From assembly GCF_009870125.1 (NCBI RefSeq), contig NC_046683.1, positions 50,855,869-50,919,868 of the forward strand: a stretch of 64,000 nt of DNA, in the 5' to 3' direction. How positions within the stretch are numbered: the stretch's first letter is position 1; every line of letters starts with the position of its first letter. Below the pieces are notes generated by a model. The model was not told the origin of the DNA. It worked only from the letters and a program-made list of their open reading frames with translations, and made no database searches. This document shows positions 46,562 through 57,928 of this stretch, piece after piece. Made by a program: the position numbers and the translations under genes. The DNA is from Drosophila pseudoobscura. Lineage: Eukaryota > Arthropoda > Insecta > Diptera > Drosophilidae.

Positions 46562-47167
46562 ATGAACATTCGCTGTGCAAAGCCCGAGGACCTGATGACC
46601 ATGCAGCACTGTAACCTGCTCTGTCTGCCCGAGAACTATCAGATGAAGTACTACTTCTACCACGGCCTCACCTGGCCACAGCTGAGCTACGTGGCCGAGG
46701 ACGACAAGGGAGGCATTGTGGGCTATGTTCTGGCCAAAATGGAGGAGCCCGAGCCGAACGAGGAGAGCCGCCACGGCCACATCACTTCGCTGGCCGTCAA
46801 GCGCTCCTACCGTCGCCTGGGCCTCGCCCAGAAGCTCATGAACCAGGCCTCCCAGGCCATGGTCGAATGCTTCAACGCCCAGTACGTGTCGCTGCATGTG
46901 CGCAAGAGCAACCGAGCCGCGCTCAATCTTTACACCAACTCACTGAAGTTCAAGATCATCGAGGTGGAGCCCAAGTACTATGCGGACGGGGAGGACGCCT
47001 ATGCCATGCGTCGCGACCTCAGCGAATTCGCCGAGGACGACGACGACAAGCCCAACACCAAGGATGGGGCCAACGACGAGACGACTGGCGTTGACAAAAC
47101 CCACCTGAAAGCCATCGGCTCTGGAGGCCACAATCATCACGGCGGCCACGATGGTCATTGTGGCTGA
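46562..47167 (+). CDS. vnc: Naa10 / vnc, catalytic subunit of N-terminal acetyltransferase NatA
   Basis: Intronless frame of 201 aa. It acetylates nascent chains at the ribosome in a complex with Naa15; in flies the gene is known as variable nurse cells or Ard1 (family knowledge). The GNAT fold covers residues 1 to about 155. The acetyl-CoA motif RRLGLA is at 84-89, the substrate loop [10 protein letters not shown] is at 22-31 (Glu24), and [13 protein letters not shown] (137-149) carries the conserved Tyr139. Position 37 is Thr where human NAA10 has Ser37. The C-terminal tail is acidic and then unusually His/Gly-rich ([13 protein letters not shown], 188-200). The start ATG has a CAAC context. 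It lies 73 nt behind the SMIM13-like stop. No canonical AATAAA is seen close downstream. Confidence 0.97.
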   Translation: MNIRCAKPEDLMTMQHCNLLCLPENYQMKYYFYHGLTWPQLSYVAEDDKGGIVGYVLAKMEEPEPNEESRHGHITSLAVKRSYRRLGLAQKLMNQASQAMVECFNAQYVSLHVRKSNRAALNLYTNSLKFKIIEVEPKYYADGEDAYAMRRDLSEFAEDDDDKPNTKDGANDETTGVDKTHLKAIGSGGHNHHGGHDGHCG

Positions 47168-47737
47168 AGAACGTGCGGCTGCTGAGTTTTGAAGTTTTTT
47201 TTTGCATTTTTGTGCATTAGGTTTTTGTAATAATTGTAGCACACTACACACACATAAAACGTAACTAAAATTTAACAAAGATAATGACAAAGAATCGCGC
47301 TTCAGTTTGTTTTTTGGGATCATCCTGAAAAGAGGAAAAAAAGGTCGTGTGTGTGGAATTTTTCCCATAAAAACTTCGGGACATGAAAAGTTAGGAATGC
47401 GGGCTGAAAAGCGACCCGTCCTTTGGTCCTTAGCCGCGTTCATGCAGAAGAAATCGTCCCTTTTTTGAAGTGTTAAGTTTCGCGCCAACTTTTGGGTGCA
47501 CAAAAACTCTTCCAGGACTGGCCTTCCAACTTTCCAGTGCCATAACGGAAAAGAGCTTTATAAATTTCCCTGCTTTGGAAAGCCAAGTAAATTTCCCTTA
47601 TCTATAATTTAATAACGCATGCGTGGGTTGGGAGCAGCTGATTCACAGCCTCTTGTCTCAGCAACACTAGTTTTCTGGCCACATGTGACCGAGCAACATT
47701 TTGCAGCACCAGCAACATTTCTAGGCGGGCGTTTCGA

Positions 47738-47774
47738 AACATGTTTCCTTCGGCTGTACTGAAGCTCCACTCTG
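47738..47774 (+). repeat. Direct repeat copy 1 (GAAACATGTTTC block)
   Basis: Begins with the palindrome GAAACATGTTTC and continues through GGCTGTACTGAAGCTCCACTC. About 80 percent identical by eye to the block at 48013-48050, in the same orientation. Confidence 0.6.
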
Positions 47775-48012
47775 TCTCTTTTCGGATATTCTAATATCTT
47801 CTTAAGGGGGGCCATTATTTTGTAAGCAATAACGTTAAAAGCAAAAAAGAATGGAGATAGCAGACAACAGAGTTAACAGCTGCATGTAGAGCAGAGAAAT
47901 TTAGCATTTCTGTTAACAGCGCAGGCGTGAGCTGCAACAGCTGGCGGCCGCACGTGGAGCCAGGCACAGCTGTGAATGTGAAAATGTTTAGCCCCCAAAC
48001 TCGAGAACACGA

Positions 48013-48050
48013 TGAAACATGTTTCGGCCGGCTCCACTGCAGCTCCACTC
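48013..48050 (+). repeat. Direct repeat copy 2 (GAAACATGTTTC block)
   Basis: Same palindrome GAAACATGTTTC followed by GGCTCCACTGCAGCTCCACTC. Spaced about 275 bp from copy 1. Confidence 0.6.
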
Positions 48051-48568
48051 GGAAGCTACGCATTCAATTTCGTGAAGCGAGAGGCGCTACAACAAAACGT
48101 ATCGTCAGCGGGTGTTTTTTTTTTTGCAATCTCTGAAGCTTGGAGCAAACAACGTAAGATGATGCTGTGAAATGTGCGCAAAACAGTAAAAACAATCGAC
48201 AGAATATTGAAATCAAACTTATAAACAAAAACCAAAACTGTTTTACTGCGAGAGTGTGAGCGCGCGTGCGACACTGGAAGAGCTCGTGCCTTCGTTACCC
48301 GCTCTGTGTGCGTGAAAGTGACAGCCTGATAAAAATAAACCGCAATTTGCATGAAACTTACTGTTTATTGCTTTGATTTTTGTGATTTGCGTCGTACAGC
48401 CCCCCGCTGCCGGCGCTGGGTAATGGTAATCAATAAACAAAGGCAAAAACTATAAGTCACCGCCATAACTGTAAGCACACACACTGTGTAAGCCAGCCTA
48501 GTACCGTGTTGTTTTTTGGGTGAATGTGCAAACAAAGTGGAAATCCAAAAGCCGGCCAGTAGTACAAA

Positions 48569-48593
<25 letters not shown>
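48569..48593 (+). repeat. CA microsatellite
   Basis: Near-perfect CA dinucleotide run upstream of the candidate 5' exon. Confidence 0.95.
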
Positions 48594-48599
<6 letters not shown>

Positions 48600-48744
48600 G
48601 ACGCGCAAAAAAAGTAAAAGCCCTTTCCCCGATAAGCCTCCTCTCGCAAGCAGCTGTTATTGTTGCCTATGATGGTCGGAACGGGGTCAAAAGTTCGTGT
48701 CTTGGCCTGTTATATCCCCCGCTAATTCAACCACACTCTCATTC

Positions 48745-49492
48745 AGACACACACTCACACACACACGACACAGAGAACAGAGAACAGAGAAAGGAGAAGA
48801 GAAGTGTTCCTCAAGTGCAGGCAGAGACGCAGCAAAGACAGAGCGTCGCCCCGTCTGGCAGACAAAGCATTAGACAAGTGCCGGTCCAGGCCCAGGCCCA
48901 GGCCCAGGCCCACCGAAAGCCGAGACAAACTAGGCCAATACGCGAGAAAGCAGCCTAAACCAGGGGAGGAGCAGAAGTGCAAGCCCAAGACCAGAGGCGG
49001 AGAAAAAGTGCCAGAAGTCTGAAACGAAAGACCAGTGGAAGCCTAAGACTTGCAGAACATAACGGAGCAGAGGAGAGCAGAGCAGAGGAGAGCAGAGGAG
49101 GGGAGAGGAGAGGAGGAGCATTGCAATTCTCAACCGACGAAAGAGCAGTGGAGAAGGGGGAGTACCAGTACCCCCCAAAAAAAAACAGACTGCAACACAC
49201 ACACACACACAGACACACACACACATCTACAATATATAATAAAGACAAAAGTGAAAAGTTTTCTCTGTCTCGCTCACTCACTCTTTGGCCATTTGTCAAT
49301 GACTGTGACTGTGTGGAGTGTGGAGTGACTTCTCGCGTGACTTCCATCCGACATCCAAGGCCCGCATCCGTGTCCCGTGCCCCGTGTCCTGTGTCTATGG
49401 CTACAGGGGGAAACACGCGGAAGTGGATAAACTGCTGAAACAGAAACAGACTCCCAGGACAAGGACTACTCCAAAACAGGACCACTCGCGCG
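48745..49492 (+). other. Candidate non-coding 5' exon of a plus-strand gene beyond the window
   Basis: A purine-rich, repeat-laden stretch typical of long fly 5'UTRs (GAGAACA, CCCAGG and GAGAGGA repeats) ends at CGCG|GTAAGT, a strong donor at 49493-49498. The frames around it are closed by stops, and the only AUGs open short frames, so it is not coding. The exon start is a guess, placed at an initiator-like TCAGACAC near 48,744. Which gene it belongs to cannot be told; its coding part would lie to the right of the window. Confidence 0.45.
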
Positions 49493-49582
49493 GTAAGTCA
49501 ACATTAGAGGAATGATATACACATTGTTGTGATATGATTGTATGCCCCACGCCCCCACAAGCCCCCTCTCCACTTTGGCCAG

Positions 49583-49720
49583 AAGGGTATTATGATATTG
49601 TAAAAATGTTTGGCCACGTACAGAGTTCACGACCCCTTTGTACGGATATGTGAAAGCATTACCACTACTATATAACAATAGAAGATCTTCTAGGGTCTTC
49701 CTACAGCGAAGGCTTCTCGA
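49583..49720 (+). mobile_element. Possible transposon-end remnant
   Basis: CAGAAGGGTATTATGATATTG resembles, from memory, sequence common near the ends of degenerate fly transposons. No partner end or coding remnant is seen. Confidence 0.2.
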
Positions 49721-49824
49721 AATAATCAAATAATTGTTCATAAATATTCTTGAAAAACTTTTCTCTTCTTCAATATGGAAATACACTCACAGGGGTGTCA
49801 TTGTGTCCCCCCACACTCTGTTGG

Positions 49825-49850
49825 CCCCCCCCCCCCCCCCCCCCCCCCCC
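49825..49850 (+). repeat. Poly-C run of 26
   Basis: Uninterrupted run of 26 cytosines. Long C runs are rare in fly DNA and prone to sequencing or assembly error. Confidence 0.95.
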
Positions 49851-50020
49851 TGCTGCGAGGAGGAAGCCCCTGACGCTCCTTCTGTTTTTGAAGGAACTTC
49901 AAAAGGCATCTTCACTATGTAGATGGTGTAATGACATTTTGTCAGCAGGATTATGCCAAATGTTGGCCTCCTCTCATCAGCAGCACCATCACCATCGCCA
50001 TTCATAACCATCGTCCGCGT

Positions 50021-50057
50021 CATCATCATCCTCATCATCATCATCATCATCATCATC
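50021..50057 (+). repeat. CAT trinucleotide repeat
   Basis: CATCATCATCCTCAT followed by further CAT units. Simple repeat in the long intron. Confidence 0.95.
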
Positions 50058-53000
50058 GTGTTCGTCGTCCGCCCAAGGATCATGATTGTCTTTGTCACTG
50101 TCAACGCGTCTTGCAACTGTCAGAAGCAGAAGCAGAAGTAGAAGGAGCTGAAGGAGGAGCATCAGCAGCTATGTATGTCCACCCACCGAATTCCTTCTTC
50201 TCCTGGCACTCGCATCATTTTTAAGCAAACATTTGCTGCTGTTGCCTCGCTCTTTCTTGCCTTTGCAGTTGTCTTTACGAGTACGAGTAGATGTATATCC
50301 ATCCGGGCACTCGTAAGGCGGAAGGGAATGTTAATATTGTGCAGATGTTTGCAACACTCGGAAGGAAGCGGATTTTGGGATGTTCCCAACGAAAGGAAAC
50401 CAAACCAAACATCTGCGGTGTGCCCAATGTCCTCAATGATATATGGCTCCAAGTTGGTGGATTTCTTTATCCAGATATTCCTCAAATCATTTAGCAATGC
50501 TTCTTATTCCCGCCTTTCAATCATTTTCTGCTGTTCAGATCTTTCTCAAGTGTGTTATTAATTCTTAATTTGTATTCAAAGTAGCGTAGGGTATCTCAAA
50601 GTCGGTGTATTCTACTCTGCCGTTCCTCCGTCTTCTTTTTTTTTTGTTCCTTTTTTTTGTTGCCTCTTGTCAAGTGTTTACTACTTTTTCTCTGCTTTTG
50701 TTGCTTCTGTTGATGCTGCGTGTTGGCTCAGAAAATGTCAACAACTTTTTTTTTTGTTTTTTTCCCTGGAAATCGGCAAAGAATTGCACGGAGCGGGGGG
50801 TGTGGGGGGCGGAGGGGCCGTCGCACATTTGCGCTTGTTTGTTGTTTTCATTCTGATGAAATGTGCAATTTGATTAATTCTCAGCTTCTTTTTCTTTAAT
50901 TTTTCTGTGTACAATAATTTTGGTGTCACTGCATAAGCGACAGGGACAGGACAGGCGGGACAGGGGAGGGGACAGGGGGGGACAGGGCGGCGCAGCAGCT
51001 GTCAAAAGTGCTCCTTAGCATTGGGCCACGTGGCATTTCCGCTGGCATTTCCGTTTCCCCTTGTGTTTCCGCATCCGCTGGCAAAAGTGATTGATGGCCT
51101 CGGAAACGCACTACTAATTAAAGTTATTTAGCGATTCGTCCATCGGCCATTGCAATTTTTCATTCTCACTCGCCTTTGGTCGCTCGGTCGCTTTGGCGAT
51201 GGTTTTGCAGCTGGTTCTGGTTCTGGTTCTGGCTGTGGCTGTGGCTGTGGCTGTGGCTCTCTGGATCCAAGTGTTTATGGCTTCAATTCAATTAAACAAC
51301 TGGGTCAGTGTTGTGGTCGCATTGGCTTCCCCATCGGCATCCGGATCCGCAACCAAGAGCTTCAGGAATGGAAGTTTTCAGCAGCGTAATTAATTTTCTG
51401 CATAGGCCATCGGAGTAGGAGAGCGCCAGAAGAGCGGAGAGCGGAGATGATAAAGGATAGAGGATAGGAGATAGAGGATGGGATATGCATCATAAGCAAA
51501 GGCCAGAGCGAAACGAAACATCATCTCCCATTTCAAATTGCATTTATAATTCATTTTCTTGAAATTAAATATCTCTTAAATGAGACGAGACCAAGTCGCT
51601 CTCGAGAAGGAGAGAGAGAGAGCAAAGGGCAGAGGGCAAAGAGCAAAGAGCAGAGGATGATGCCAGAATGCAAAATACTTTTCTTCAAGGGCTGGAAAAA
51701 CACAGTCCCTTCCCGCATTGTGTGTATTGTGTTTATCAAATCGAATCTCTCAAAGGACGAATTGAATGGGATTTCTCTCCTTTGATGAAGGCGTTCTCTG
51801 ACAGATTTATTGCATTCCGAGTGCACACCGACAGGTAGGATCCTGGTAGGATGTTCAAGGAAATATCGTGGGGCAGTCTCTCCTCCACGTGCCCCACGCG
51901 CAACTATTTCAGCAAATTCAAAAGCCTCGCATACTGTTGGCGCTCACTGTTTCCCGCCAGCTTATTTACATTTCCATGAACAAAGCTATCAAGGTGTGGG
52001 AATTTATAATCTGCTGCATGCCACACGCGGCGGGAATGCGTGCGGAGTGCGGAGGTCCGGTGTCCGGTGTCCTGTGTCCGGTGGAGTTTTCAATCGAAAG
52101 CTGGCTGTTAATTAAAGTCGAATACCGTTCAATGTTCTTTAAGGGCACACGACGCCCTCTTTAAGCCGCACCCGCGCCCCTCTCCCCGCCTGTTTTTGGA
52201 GGGGGACACATACGCGTAGCATATGCCTCATTAATTTCCATCCAATCACAGTCCCATTTCAATTTATAAGCTCTCTTATCTGTGTATCAGGCAGCAGGCC
52301 CCAAACAAAAAACTATCCCCAAATGGCATTTATTTATTTGCCGCTTCCGACATGCTCTCGTGCGTGGCGTAGCGCCTCCGCCTGCTCCATGCCTGCTCCT
52401 GTTTCCCCATTAAATATGATTTTGTATGGCCCTGCCCGAGCCCAAGCCCCAGCCCGAATCGAGAAAAAATGGTTGCCCAAAGAGCCCCCAAAATAAGGCG
52501 TCACATAATTTCGGCCGCAATGAATTGGAAGTTTAAGTTTTTGTATTTATCTCTCATCGATTTAAATGTCAGTCGGGAATATTGTATATCCTGAGGGACA
52601 GAGTCAAGTGCGAGAAACTTTCTCCGGGTGTTGGCCCCAAAAACTTTTCTCGGCCAAAAGTTGATCAATGAAATTAAAAAGATTTATGATTTCCCTTCCC
52701 CCCCCCCACACCTTCCTCCCCCGCCCAATGAATGGGGATCCCCTGTACGGTGTCCCGAAATCTAAATCTTTTCGAAACAATCAGCGACGGGCCTTGCCTC
52801 TGCCCCAGCCCCTGCTCCTGCCTCTCTCCGGCTGTAAGAATGAAAGTTTTTTGGGGGGAGGGGGATGGACAAAAGTGTGATCCCCGTTGGGGGTCCCCGG
52901 TATTATTATTTTCAATTGCACCTCATTTTGGGTTAATGGACAAAGTCCGAACGCCCAGGACTCAGGTTTTTGAGCAATAAAAAACAAAAAAAAAGGGAAA

Positions 53001-53250
53001 AATGAAAACGAAATGAAACTTATAATAATCATCATCAAAAACACACACACACACACACAAAGACCATTACATTACGTTCTATTACGATCGTGGGGACCCC
53101 AGAAAGCAATAGAAATAGAAAAAAGCAATAGAAAATGGGAAATGGGGAATGGAAAATGGAAAACTGAAAACTGAAAAGAAGGAATTATGTTAATTTCAAG
53201 TGAAATCTCAATAGCCGAGGGTCGCGCGTCGTCGAATCTGTGACAAAGGT

Positions 53251-53296
53251 CGGCGCGGGGCGGCGCGGGGCGGCGCGGGGCGGGGCGGGGCGGGTT
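53251..53296 (+). repeat. G-rich CGGCGCGGGG tandem repeat
   Basis: Three copies of a 10-bp CGGCGCGGGG unit followed by CGGGG units. Five or more closely spaced G4 runs make it a clear candidate for G-quadruplex formation on the plus strand. Confidence 0.85.
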
Positions 53297-54302
53297 GAGG
53301 GCGCTCAACAAAAGGGTGTAGTCCCTAGTTGGGAGCCCACTCCTCTACTCCTCGTGACTAACCGTCTAAGGAACCTCGACTGTTGACCAACAAAAGCCCA
53401 CGGCCTGGCCTCCATTGTGCCTCCCCGAACTTCGGGTCACCATTAAGGCTCCGTCACGCTAATTTTTGATGCTGTGTCAATGTTGCGCTGCAGCAGCCAC
53501 GCCCAGGCCCAGGCCCACGCCCACGCCCTACCATATTTATGGGCCAGCTTACAGATTCTGTTTGCATTGGCTCAACGCTCCCTTCGGGGGAGTGGGCCTT
53601 CTCTATGATCCTTTAAATTAAATTTAAGCAAAAGAAGGCGTTGCCCCGAGGAGACGGGGCTCCAGATGTTTCTTTAATACACTCTCACACTAAAATTCAC
53701 ACCCACACAGATGGCAAAAAGTGACACAAAAAAGATGTAACGAGTGGATAGGGTACAGAGGAGGGGAAGGGGATGGACATGGGAGGGGGGTAGTGGGCGG
53801 CTAAGGTGAAAAAAATAAACACGCAACGCGCACAAAACAAGCAGAGAGCTTTGGTTATCGCCACCGTTACAGGTGCCACACTCGACTACACTGAGAGAAG
53901 TGCAGGGGCAACAAAAAGTAGAGAAACCCAAAAGAGAAAATATATTTCCAGGCAATCTCCCCTTTCTTTGAGTGTAGAACAATCTCTCGGGGTAATCTTT
54001 CCATCTGACATCCCATTAAACGCTGCTTTTTCCCAGAAACCGATGCCATGTTTGAATCAATAATTTGTTTTCCAGGATTATCGTTATCTTTGTCTGGAGA
54101 TCGACTGAAATACTGGTCGTCTTTGCAGATATTCTCGCCGTGCAGGCACTCTCTCTCTCTCACCTATGCGACGGCGGGGAAAGGGTCTGTGTCTGTGTCT
54201 CTGGCCATTATATGACCCGCACATCGCATCCTATCAAGCGGCGGGTGTCGTTTGCCTTTTGGCAACAGCAGGCCCAAAACCCTCTTCTTGGCCAGACCTG
54301 AA

Positions 54303-54325
54303 AAGAGAGAGAGAGAGAGAGAGAG
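54303..54325 (+). repeat. GA microsatellite
   Basis: Perfect GA run; such tracts bind GAGA factor (Trl) in flies, though no promoter is evident here. Confidence 0.9.
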
Positions 54326-57116
54326 TAAACAACGTAAATGGAAATGGCGTTGAGGCAGCCAGAAAACAAAAAACAAAACTGCCACATTGAAACCTTTTTT
54401 TCCTTTTGGCGCTTCTTCTACAGCGACGCCTCTTTTGCCACAGCCTCCCGTCTCCTGGCTCATCCTGGTTCATCCTGTGTCTATTCCTTATTCGATAGCT
54501 CTCAAAACTACGGCTTGCCTCCTGCCTCCTGCCTCCTGCCGCCTGCTGTCAAAGGCAGTTCGCGGCACCGTTTTGGCAGTCAAATCAAATGCTCAATTGG
54601 CGAGAATATTGCGCATATGGCAGCCCCCCCGCTGTGTGTGGTGTGGCAAGGAAGCGGCAAGGAAGTGTGGCAACCCCGCTCCAGCGACGTTCTTCAACCT
54701 GTCGAAACCTTAAATAAGTTGCCAACTTTTCCGGGAAAAAGTAAATTGCTCCGCAATCGCGCCTGAGATCAAAACGTATTCTGTTCCGCCGCTGTGGGGC
54801 TTTCGCATTCGCATTCTGATTCTGATTCTGATTCGCACTCGTATTTGTTTTTTGGGGGGCGAATGGATGGATGTTTGGATGTTTGGACGTGGACACACGA
54901 CTTATTGACACTTTGCCAGTGGAAAAGCATCGGGCGAAATCCTTTTTCCCCCGCTGGCAGTTAATTAAAATTTAGTTTTCTCTGTCTCTCCGATGGCCTC
55001 TGTTGGCCGACGTCCGAATATTTGTTTGCTCGACAAACGACAAAAACCCCACACGGCCACGGTGGAAATCTGTAAATGAAAACGGAATCTGGATCCACGT
55101 GTCCGTGCGATTGGGAGGTGTGTGTTGGGCTTATGGAAATGCGTTGTCAATAGTGTTTATCGGGCTATTGACTGCAATTTGATTAGGGCCAAATATTTGG
55201 CCAACATGCATTAGTGCCTGTCATGTAGGCGCCACATACCGGAGAATGCATTAGCTTTGCTTTGCTTTGGGCCGGATCGGGCCTGGCTTCTGGTTTTGCG
55301 GGTGTCCTTTCTGCCGCCCAAATATTTTCATTAATTAAAAGAAAGCCTGCCCGCTGGACACGCGGCTGTTTGGGCCACCACATGAGCAAAAGTCAAATGT
55401 CAGCGCGACCGCAAATTAATTTATAAATATATATAGTATATTTTTCTCTCTTTGTGTGTGCTCGCAAGGGCGTTAATACCCTGTAAACCTCTGAAGAGGG
55501 GGGTTTTTTTTGTTTAACGTATTTAAGCAGGGTTCGAAAAATCTCCCAAGAGCGAGATCCCTTATCAGTTTTATCATCCGTAAGCTTTTGAAACACACAA
55601 ATCAGATCTCTTCGGACTTGGAAATCTTTCAAGCTGTTTATTAAATAAATACCATTAAGCATTAAGCTGTCATTGCTCTACATTTACAAAGAGTTTTCGC
55701 CAAATAAATATGATGATGATGATGATGAAGTCTTAATTACACTTGAATGATAATCCCCTGGCAATTAAGGAAAATTCAGTCTGTAATTAACATGGAAATA
55801 GTACCAAAGATATATATATATATTTGTACATGCTGGGAAATATATATGTTTTTGGTGGGGCTATGCCTAGGGATTGATGGGTGTATAGTGTGCGCTTTTT
55901 CGGGGGTGGGCGGGGTATCCCAGAGTCGAGCCTCCCCAACAAAGGACACAAAATAATTTCAACTTGTTTTATTTCGTTTCCCTTTTTTGGTTTTTTTTTT
56001 TTTTTGCCTTTTGTGTCTGCTTTATGCTAATGCGATGCTGGAGGATGGCGGCGGACGCTGCCATAAAATGTGCTAATACATAGCAAGCAGGAGAAAGGGG
56101 CAGTGGCAAGGGGCAGTGGCAGTGGCAAGGGGCAGGACTGTGGACTGTGGACTGTGGCAGGTCGCTGTGGGGCCGCCGGAGCAGCGGGCAACAAGCGAGT
56201 GTTTTTGTAACTTTGCATTTAAAAAAGCATTATGTTAAAATCAGCCTACGGCCACAGCCAGCATCCAAGACCAGAGGGGGGTGGCGGAGGGGGGAAAGAG
56301 TGGGGTGGGGGGCACAGGGAAAGGAAGCTAGAGAGAGAGATGATGTGCAATTAGATTTCCGCTAAAGCGGATTTCGCGATATCGCGTGACTTGGAGCCAC
56401 CCAACAATTCACAGCCAGAGACACAGATACAGATACAGATACGGATACGGAAGGGGGAGGAGCAGAAGGACGAGCAGCAGAAGGAGGAGGTGCAGGAGGA
56501 GGAGGAGGAGCAGCAGTAGGAAGCGTTGCTTTTGGATTATATTTAAAAATCAGAGCGCAAAATTGTACAAAATGACAACAGCAGCTGGGTGGCAGAGCAG
56601 TAGCTGGCGCAGGAGCAAGGACCAGGACCAGGACCACGACCAGGACCAGGACCAAGGGATGGCTGAAAAGCGGCAGGCAAGCGTAAAATGAAAACAAGTT
56701 GCTGGGCGCGCATGTAGGACGAGCGATGGAAACCAGAATGGCAACAACAATTACAGCAACGACGACAATAGGAAATGACGACATGAATAACAAGAGAAGC
56801 AGCAGCAGCAGCGGCAGCGGCAGCTAGGGGGCGTGCCACACAGGAGTTGGGGCGGCACCGAACAACTAGACACAGCAGGAGGCACAGAGCCCAGAGGCAT
56901 CAAGCATCAGACAGCAGCAGCGGCAGCGGCAGCACCCATCGAATGATAACAGGCGCAAATATCAGGGATATTAAAAAAAGTCAAGCTGGGTGCAAATGCC
57001 CCACCGTGGCACCGTGGGGGAGGCAGGGTGTGAGAGCGAGAGGGTAGCATCTTTGTCTTAGCCAAGTGGGTAAGCGCGTGCCCTCCTTATTATGCCTTGT
57101 TGATGCGCGATAACAT

Positions 57117-57157
57117 CGAGTGGGTGACGAGTGGGGGACGAGTGGGGGACGAGTGGG
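57117..57157 (+). repeat. 13-bp tandem repeat (GACGAGTGGGGG type)
   Basis: Three to four copies of a G-rich 12-13 bp unit within the long intron. Confidence 0.8.
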
Positions 57158-57893
57158 GGGGAACCCCCGCCGCCCTGTAAGCAACACTTTGCGTGACAAT
57201 GCAAAACAAAAGCGAGAGATATAGGAGTCCTCGCAGGAGCCACCAAGGATCTAGAACACTCGCACAATGGGCGCAAATTAATGCGGATGCGAGAGCCGAG
57301 AGATGGGGCCACGCCACGGCCTAGACGGCGGCTGTAAGCGAGTGCCTCCTTGGCAGAAGATGTACCCCAACATGGACATAATGTCGCTCGAGGCGGCGCC
57401 GCCACTAGAGATTTTTAATGGGGCCTAGACGACCCATTGGGTCAAGCAGCCATTCGAGTGGCCCCGCCCGAGTGGCATAATGTTTGCCTAATCTGCGTTT
57501 GAGATGGATCAACGATGGATCACAACTGGCACGTATCCTTCAAGAAATTTAAGGAAACACTCTAAATTGATTGAAGCTTGTTTAAGTATCGGCCAGTGAT
57601 AGATGGCCAATGAAAGAAAAAGAGTACTGCCAACAAATAGTGGAGTAAGTGCTACCAATCCGGGAAGAGCCTCGAAAAAAACATAAGAAAATAGGCAGAG
57701 GCATTGGCTTTCACTCTCCCCCTTCCCTTTTGCCTTGTTTACCTGCCTTGATTTATCTAATTGCAAGTCCGTAAGTTCTATTCTTTTCAATAAAGAGATT
57801 GCCAGACCTTGGAATAGTGTAGTGGCAGCCAGCAAGCGGCGGAGAATTCCGCATGTGGGACACCGCTTAAATCCTCTCAATTAAGCCACGTGG

Positions 57894-57928
57894 CACACAC
57901 ACACACACACCCACACACACACACACAC
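57894..57928 (+). repeat. CA microsatellite
   Basis: CA run with one CCC interruption. Confidence 0.95.

Larger units (their letters stand above)
47168..48744. other. Intergenic region with duplicated segment
   Basis: Contains the vnc 3'UTR (extent unknown) and then gene-free DNA. Two similar blocks lie at about 47,738-47,774 and 48,013-48,050. A CA repeat lies at 48,569-48,593. AGCAGCTGTT near 48,648 resembles the E-box and may belong to the promoter of the next gene. Short minus-strand open frames across the duplication resemble one another only because the DNA is duplicated. Confidence 0.5.

Noticed and set aside
46217..47503. 226- and 187-codon antisense frames over vnc
   Set aside because: They are shadows of the strongly biased Naa10 codons, which are certain on the plus strand.
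57060..57150. tRNA-like A box (TAGCCAAGTGG)
   Set aside because: There is no B box (GGTTCRANNCC) at a suitable distance, and no cloverleaf can be formed.
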